Origin: CATOSK01 sp034423195
GTDB lineage: Bacteria; Chloroflexota; Dehalococcoidia; Lucifugimonadales; UBA3495
Direction: 5' to 3'
DNA length: 64,000 bases
NCBI GenBank assembly: GCA_034423195.1
Contig: DAOUIZ010000035.1
Location: forward strand, 62,001 to 126,000
The stretch's first letter is position 1; each line of letters starts with the position of its first letter. The notes under the pieces are model-generated. The model was given only the letters and a program-made list of their open reading frames with translations. It was not told the DNA's origin and did no database searches. Shown one piece after another: positions 59,564 to 64,000 of the stretch. The translations under genes and the position numbers were made by a program.

Positions 59564-59625
59564 CAGGGTCCGGGACTTGCCTGCCGGTATGGGCCCGCCA
59601 TTGCCGACGGAATATCCCGGCGAAT

Positions 59626-60966
59626 CTACGGCATACCAGCCGGGAGGACCTGGCAATCCACGGAATTTCCGGAAGGTTTGCCCAGACGGGCGGGAGTGAT
59701 GGTGTTCTCGATATTCAGCGGCGAGGGCGCCGCGACGCGAATGTAGTTATCGGTGAGGCCGGACCACCCGGGTAAGCCGTGGTGGTCGATGGCCTTCTCC
59801 CATAGGACCGGGCGGACTCCGCCGTGCTGTCTGTGACGGAAGTGAAGGTAGTGCCGTTGGGACACGGACAGCATGGCGGCCACCCGGTCCTTCTTTTCGC
59901 TGGGCGAGACGTGGTCGGGGAGGTGGGCGGCTCCAGTTCCGGGGCGAACAGAATAGGGGAAGACGTGCATGTCGCTGAACTCCAGGGAGTCGGCGAAGGC
60001 GAGGCTTTCCTGGAACTCCAACTCCCCTTCCCCAGGGAAGCCCACGATTATGTCGGTGGTAACGCCGGCGTCAGGGAGACAGCGCCTGATACGCCCGACG
60101 GCCCGGTAGGCCTGGCGGGTATCGTAGCGGCGCCGCATGGCTTTCAAGACGGCATCGCACCCGTTCTGGAGGGGAACGTGGAAGTGAGGACAGAGGCGGG
60201 AGTCGTCCCAGAGGGACAGGAGACGCCCGGTGATCTCCTGGGGCTGCAGGGAAGAAACCCGGATACGGGGTATGTCCGTTTCCGACAAGACCCGCTCCAG
60301 CAGGCCGGCCAGGTTGATGGCGGGCAGGTCGAAGCCATAGGAGCCAAGCTGAGTCCCGGTCAAAACGACTTCCTGAGCACCTTCGGAGGCGCGCCGGTTG
60401 ATTTCGCTGATGATGGAACTGGGGGGAATGCTGCGTTCGCGCCCGCGCACCTTGGGAACGATGCAGTAGGCGCAGACCTGGTTGCAGCCTTCCTGGATCT
60501 TCACCATGGCGCGGAGACGGGAACCGGGCGGGTTGGACCACGTTAAGGGGACGGGTTGGAGCATGGAGTCTGGTCCGTCAACCGCTGACGGCGGGGCGTT
60601 TCCGCCCAGGGTTTCGGTGACGAGGGACACCAGAGAGTCCTTGCCGGTGTTGCCGACGACCAGGGAGACGGCGTCCATTCCTTCGAGTTCTTGCGAAGCC
60701 CGCTGGGGGTAGCAGCCGGCGACGACGACGATGGCGTCCGGGTTGCGGCGGCGGGCGGCGCGGAGGGCCTGCCGGGCCTTGGCATCGGCGACGGCGGTGA
60801 CGGTGCAGGTGTTGAGAACGTAGACGTCGGCCGGGGAGCCGTCGGGGACGACCTGATAACCGGCTTCCAGGAACTGACGGGCCAGGCGGGAACTGTCGGC
60901 CTGGTTCAGCTTGCAGCCGTGGGTATGGATGACAACGGTGGGGCTGTTTCGGTTGGAGGGGGTCAT
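59626..60966 (-). CDS. mtaB: MtaB-like tRNA threonylcarbamoyladenosine methylthiotransferase
   Basis: 446 residues. The N-terminal UPF0004 Fe-S domain has THGCKLNQADS and VLNTCTVT, with a further Cys in VAGCYPQ; the radical SAM cluster is CNQVCAYC, followed by EVVLTGTQLGSYG and IIVGFPGEGE. The KLNQADS and CTVT motifs favour MtaB (2-methylthio of t6A37) over MiaB. A TRAM-like C terminus follows. It lies 18 bases after the HEPN-like gene stop. Confidence 0.93.
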   Translation of the reverse strand: MTPSNRNSPTVVIHTHGCKLNQADSSRLARQFLEAGYQVVPDGSPADVYVLNTCTVTAVADAKARQALRAARRRNPDAIVVVAGCYPQRASQELEGMDAVSLVVGNTGKDSLVSLVTETLGGNAPPSAVDGPDSMLQPVPLTWSNPPGSRLRAMVKIQEGCNQVCAYCIVPKVRGRERSIPPSSIISEINRRASEGAQEVVLTGTQLGSYGFDLPAINLAGLLERVLSETDIPRIRVSSLQPQEITGRLLSLWDDSRLCPHFHVPLQNGCDAVLKAMRRRYDTRQAYRAVGRIRRCLPDAGVTTDIIVGFPGEGELEFQESLAFADSLEFSDMHVFPYSVRPGTGAAHLPDHVSPSEKKDRVAAMLSVSQRHYLHFRHRQHGGVRPVLWEKAIDHHGLPGWSGLTDNYIRVAAPSPLNIENTITPARLGKPSGNSVDCQVLPAGMP

Positions 60967-60984
60967 TTTGCCGGCGTCCGGGAT

Positions 60985-61422
60985 TCAGGAACCCGCGAGT
61001 TCGGGGTCTCCACCGGGGTTGAGGGATTCCTGCGGGCCGGAGGCGATCTCCCAGAGGCGCTCGATGGCCGCGCTGATGTCGTCCAACTGGATGAAGAGGA
61101 AGTCGAGCCGCATCCGGGAATCACGGACCCGTTCCACCGTTTCCGAGAATCCGGTCAACTGGTTGAAGGCTTCCCGGATGCGGCGGTCGCGGAACTCCTG
61201 TCCCAACCGGCGGGCGTACTCCCGGACTTCGCCGTCGCCGTCGAGTTCGTCCCCCCGGCTGAGGGCGACGCCTTTCACAGCGAGGGTGAGGCTGCCCCAG
61301 ACTAGCTCCTCGGTGCGGGACCAGCGGCCGTTGCGTAACTCGCCGAGGGCGTTGTCCAGCAGGCGGAGGCTCTGGCCGCGGTAACGCAGGAAACGTTGGT
61401 CGCCGGTGGGACTGGCAGTCAA
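60985..61422 (-). CDS. HEPN/PaREP1-like helical protein
   Basis: 145 residues. The pattern SLRLLDNALGELRNGRWSRTEELVWGSLTLAVKGVALSRG, then a helix with REAFNQLTGFSETVERV, resembles PaREP1/HEPN proteins, as does 47605-48165. It starts with TTG at 61422, with no strong ribosome binding site, and precedes mtaB. No catalytic motif is seen, so a nucleotide- or RNA-binding role is the most that can be said. Confidence 0.62.
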   Translation of the reverse strand: MTASPTGDQRFLRYRGQSLRLLDNALGELRNGRWSRTEELVWGSLTLAVKGVALSRGDELDGDGEVREYARRLGQEFRDRRIREAFNQLTGFSETVERVRDSRMRLDFLFIQLDDISAAIERLWEIASGPQESLNPGGDPELAGS

Positions 61423-61513
61423 GCTAATGTCTCGCGGTGGCAGTTGGGGAATGGCGGGTTATTCATTTCTGGCCTCCGGGCCGGGCTGGAGACCGTGGGC
61501 GGGGGGTGGTTGT

Positions 61514-61567
61514 CTAAAGGGTACCGCTTTCGCGCCCAGTCAAGGCAACTTGTCTAAGGGCACTGGG
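61514..61567. repeat. Diverged copy of the 63-bp repeat at the bluB 3' end
   Basis: CTAAAGGGTACCGC, AAGGCAACTTGTCTAAGGG and CACTGGG resemble the unit at 38544-38606. The bluB stop codon (61554-61556) lies inside the CTAAGGG element. Confidence 0.78.
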
Positions 61568-62288
61568 AAGTATACAAGGCATCCTGCAATTCGGGCCAAC
61601 TGCTGTCCCCGGCGGTGTTTTCCCAGTTGTCGAAGTGGACCAACTGGTCCAGGGGGAGGCGCTCCCGCCAACCGACGGTTTGAAGGACAGGTTCCTCCGG
61701 GAAGTCCTTGGGGTATCCGAGGCAGAGGTAGGCGACGGGAATGACGTGGTGGGGTATGCCCAGGACCTGGCGGAGCTGGGGGAGCTTGAGGATGCTGACC
61801 CAGCCGACGCCGACGCCCTCGCTGCGGGCCGCCAGCCAGAGGTTCTGGACGGCGCAGCAGGTGGAGTAGACATCGGTTTCCGGCATCGAGTTGCGGCCCA
61901 GAACTATCTCGGCGCGGGTGGGGTCGCAGGTGACGCACAGGTTGACGGGAGACTCGAGGATGCCTTCCAGCTTGAGGGACAGGTAGGCGGACCGCCGGGG
62001 TTCGTCGTAGAAGCACGCGGCAGCCTGGCGTTCCCTTTCAAAGAGCGCCTTGACCTGGCGGCGGCGTTCCATGTCCCGCACCACGATGAAGTCCCAGGGC
62101 TGCATGAATCCAACGGACGGGCCGTGGTGGGCGGCCTGTATGAGGCGGGCCAGGGTGGCCTCATCGATGGGGTCGCCGCGGAACTCGCGAATATCCCGGC
62201 GCTGCTGGATGGCGCGGTATACGCCGCCGCGTTCAGGCTCGGGGAACTGCCAGGGCGGAGCCGGAGTCTGGATACCTAGTGAGTCCAA
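61554..62288 (-). CDS. bluB: 5,6-dimethylbenzimidazole synthase BluB
   Basis: 244 residues, nitroreductase fold. BluB oxygen-dependently converts reduced FMN to dimethylbenzimidazole, the lower ligand of B12. The signature is AIQQRRDIREFRGDPID (about 26-42) and the GPSVGFMQPWDFIVVRD segment (about 57-73), which separates BluB from other nitroreductases. TTG 62288 is chosen: AAAGGGGG stands 8 bases upstream, and all longer starts lie inside or above the riboswitch terminator at 62353-62386. Control is by the cobalamin riboswitch, so bluB is turned off by excess B12. Confidence 0.93.
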   Translation of the reverse strand: MDSLGIQTPAPPWQFPEPERGGVYRAIQQRRDIREFRGDPIDEATLARLIQAAHHGPSVGFMQPWDFIVVRDMERRRQVKALFERERQAAACFYDEPRRSAYLSLKLEGILESPVNLCVTCDPTRAEIVLGRNSMPETDVYSTCCAVQNLWLAARSEGVGVGWVSILKLPQLRQVLGIPHHVIPVAYLCLGYPKDFPEEPVLQTVGWRERLPLDQLVHFDNWENTAGDSSWPELQDALYTSQCP

Positions 62289-62352
62289 TGCCCGTACCCC
62301 CTTTGTGCCGGCGGATCTGCGGCTCGGTTGGCCCGGCCCGTCCGCCAAAGTA

Positions 62353-62386
62353 ACGAAAAAGCCCTCGCCTGGGGACGGCGGGGGCT
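62353..62386 (-). terminator. Riboswitch-linked intrinsic terminator upstream of bluB
   Basis: Minus strand AGCCCCCGCC, loop GTCCCCA, GGCGAGGGCT, then TTTTTCGTT: a 10-base stem with one mismatch, and a T-run. It lies between the cobalamin aptamer and the bluB start, showing transcriptional control. Confidence 0.85.
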
Positions 62387-62433
62387 GGTCGCAATGGAAG
62401 GCTCCCGCTTGGTCCACGAAGCGGTTGGTGCGG

Positions 62434-62645
62434 CGCGGCAGGTCTCCTGACTTACGGGTTGGCGCCCTTTCGATGCCTTCCCATCCTGGTGGGCCAGGAC
62501 AGTGGCTGCCCGAGGGCTATTGATTGATGGCGCCGCCCAGCACCCTTTAGGAGGCGGGCGAAAGTGGCGCCAAGGGCTACCCGATTACAGTGGCGGGCCC
62601 GTTCCGGAGTTGCACCGGATTCCCTATTCTCCCCTTGCGGGGCAC
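62434..62645 (-). promoter_or_regulatory. Cobalamin (AdoCbl) riboswitch
   Basis: On the minus strand the conserved elements appear in order: GGGAATCCGGTGCAACTCCGG-type opening with ACGGGCCCGCCACTGTAA, then CCACTGTCCTGG, GGATGGGAAGGC, and the B12-box-like ending AAGTCAGGAGACCTGCCG. This is a full class I cobalamin aptamer, about 210 bases. With the terminator at 62353-62386 it predicts premature termination in high cobalamin. Confidence 0.95.
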
Positions 62646-62801
62646 CGCGCGATATTCTGTTTCCGAGGCCAAACTAACACGGAGGCCGGGTGCGGTCAAT
62701 AGAGATGCCGGGGAATTGCCAAAGAAAGGGCGGGATGGCAACATATTGGGCGGTCGGCAGGGTAGCTTATCCCGCCAACTGCCACGGAGGAAACAACAAC
62801 G

Positions 62802-64000
62802 ATGAAGTACGACTACGTGATAATCGGGGCGGGCTCGGCGGGATGCGTCCTGGCGAGCCGCCTGACGGAGGACCCGGACAAGTCGGTGCTGCTGCTGGAG
62901 GCCGGGCCGGACTATCCGAACTTCGAGCAGGTGCCGATTGACATAAAGGACGGATACAACGTCTGGCGGTCGGCCTACGGGCCGCACAACTGGGGGTACA
63001 CGGCGACGGCCACGCCCCGCCAACCGGAGATGATCCAGATACCCCGGGGCCGGACGACGGGCGGGTCGAGCTCAATCAACGGGCAGGTGCTGTTCCGCGG
63101 GGTGCCGGAGGACTATGACAACTGGGCGGCCTGGGGCAACGACGAGTGGGCTTTCACCAGCGTCCTGCCCTATTTCCGAAAGCTGGAAAACGACCTGGAC
63201 TTTCCGGGGGGCGACTTCCACGGAAACGAGGGGCCGATTCCGGTGCGGCGGTTCAAGCGGGAAGAGCTGATGCCGACTTCGCGGGCCTTCTATGACGCCT
63301 GCGTGGCGCTGGGGTTTCCCCGGGACCCGGACCAGAACCACCCGGACTCCAATGGCATCGCCCTGCGCCCGCTGAACAACATCGACGGGGTTCGTATGAG
63401 CACGGCGCTGACTTATCTCAGCTCCAGCCGGCACCGGATGAACCTGACGTGCCGGGGGGATGTGACGGTCCACCGGGTGCTGTTCGATGGGAACCGGGCG
63501 GTGGGGGTCTCTGCCGGAAGCGGCGGGGAGTCGTTTACGGTGGAAGCGGAGCAGGTGCTGCTGAGCAGCGGGGCGATTGCCTCTCCACAGGTGCTGATGC
63601 TGTCCGGGGTCGGTCCGGCGGGCCACCTGGGAGAACTGGGGATTCCAGTGGCGCTGGACTCGCCGGGGGTTGGGCAGAACCTGCGGGACCACCCGGCGGT
63701 GTTCACGCTTTTCCGGGGATACGGCGATCCGCCGCCGGAGGATTCGCCGAGTATCCAGGTGGGGCTGCGTTACAGTGCGGCGGGGTCGCCGACGCGGGCG
63801 GATATCCAGCTGGCGCCGATCCTGATGACCAGCGAGCACCGGCCGGCCAGCGTCAACATCGAGACCGACGACTTTCACTTCGGGTTCAGCGCGGCGCTGC
63901 AGAACGCCAGCACCGCCGGCCATCTTCGGCTGACTTCCACGGACCCGCGCGTCCAACCGGCGCTGAATTACGACTATCTTTCGGACGCGGGAGACCGGGC
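62802..64000 (+). CDS. GMC family FAD-dependent oxidoreductase (choline dehydrogenase-like), 5' part
   Basis: The first 399 codons; the gene runs past the window end. The N-terminal FAD motif is YVIIGAGSAGCVLASRL (5-21), with LLLEAGPD (about 35-42), RTTGGSSSINGQVLFRG (about 84-100) and the second GMC signature SGAIASPQVLMLSGVGP. GMC enzymes oxidise alcohols such as choline, glucose or aromatic alcohols. The ATG at 62802 has GGAGG 12 bases upstream. Substrate unknown. Confidence 0.93.
   Translation, partial: MKYDYVIIGAGSAGCVLASRLTEDPDKSVLLLEAGPDYPNFEQVPIDIKDGYNVWRSAYGPHNWGYTATATPRQPEMIQIPRGRTTGGSSSINGQVLFRGVPEDYDNWAAWGNDEWAFTSVLPYFRKLENDLDFPGGDFHGNEGPIPVRRFKREELMPTSRAFYDACVALGFPRDPDQNHPDSNGIALRPLNNIDGVRMSTALTYLSSSRHRMNLTCRGDVTVHRVLFDGNRAVGVSAGSGGESFTVEAEQVLLSSGAIASPQVLMLSGVGPAGHLGELGIPVALDSPGVGQNLRDHPAVFTLFRGYGDPPPEDSPSIQVGLRYSAAGSPTRADIQLAPILMTSEHRPASVNIETDDFHFGFSAALQNASTAGHLRLTSTDPRVQPALNYDYLSDAGDR

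Noticed and set aside
62289..62417. N-terminal extension of bluB
   Set aside because: It covers the riboswitch terminator and has no ribosome binding site or conservation to BluB.

Overview
This is a GC-rich bacterial chromosome segment with tightly packed genes on both strands and almost no recognisable mobile genes. The gene set (GyrB, S20, LexA, a nusA-ylxR-infB-rbfA-truB cluster, GlnRS and GluRS, two LLM-class flavin oxidoreductases, a CaiB/BaiF CoA-transferase, a decaprenyl-phosphate phosphoribosyltransferase-like UbiA protein, a BluB-type B12 gene under a cobalamin riboswitch) suggests a free-living or host-associated member of the Chloroflexota, perhaps near Dehalococcoidia/SAR202. That placement is inference from gene content and style; no rRNA gene is present to prove it.

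Layout. 1-5215: DUF58/MoxR pair, sugar-nucleotide transferase, a long gap with a phased repeat array, an AhpD-like protein, a TPR protein and PlsY. 5451-9870: CoA-transferase, inositol-phosphatase family protein, TrpS, a second phased array, a small membrane protein and a probably leaderless NUDIX gene. 10066-21744: information processing (gyrB, rpsT, lexA with an SOS box, truB-rbfA-infB-ylxR-nusA on the minus strand), then a sulfur cluster (CysM-like, MoeB-like, Rrf2 regulator) with a terminator/antiterminator leader. 21887-33228: HAD hydrolase, a frameshifted amidohydrolase, LLM and DapA-like enzymes, a divergent 776-residue PEPCK-like protein, LarB, a lipid flippase-like protein, a UbiA protein and DUF362. 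33266-35313: an AAA ATPase plus HNH nuclease pair that matches the Septu (PtuA-PtuB) defence architecture. 35325-49523: housekeeping and accessory metabolism (YchF, thiolase-like protein, EVE protein, QueG, dCTP deaminase/dUTPase, GroEL, FolK-FolP, carboxylase beta subunit, LLM enzyme, RarA). 49544-57982: isochorismatase-like and threonine-aldolase-like enzymes, LspA-RluD, GlnRS and GluRS. 57983-64000: a structured leader, an MBL-fold hydrolase, MtaB, a HEPN-like protein, BluB with its riboswitch, and the start of a GMC oxidoreductase.

Themes. Several genes form working sets: nusA to truB for transcription elongation, initiation factor and rRNA/tRNA maturation; folK-folP for folate; Rrf2, MoeB and CysM for cysteine or thiocarboxylate sulfur chemistry; BluB and QueG for cobalamin supply and use. 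The most unusual non-coding signal is a family of intergenic arrays of a 10-bp unit (core GACA or ACATT), one copy of the unit per DNA turn, at 2281-2341, 8775-8960 and 38799-38830. A separate 63-bp repeat family sits next to the thiolase, groEL and bluB genes. Short 14-15-bp tandem duplications recur at gene ends.
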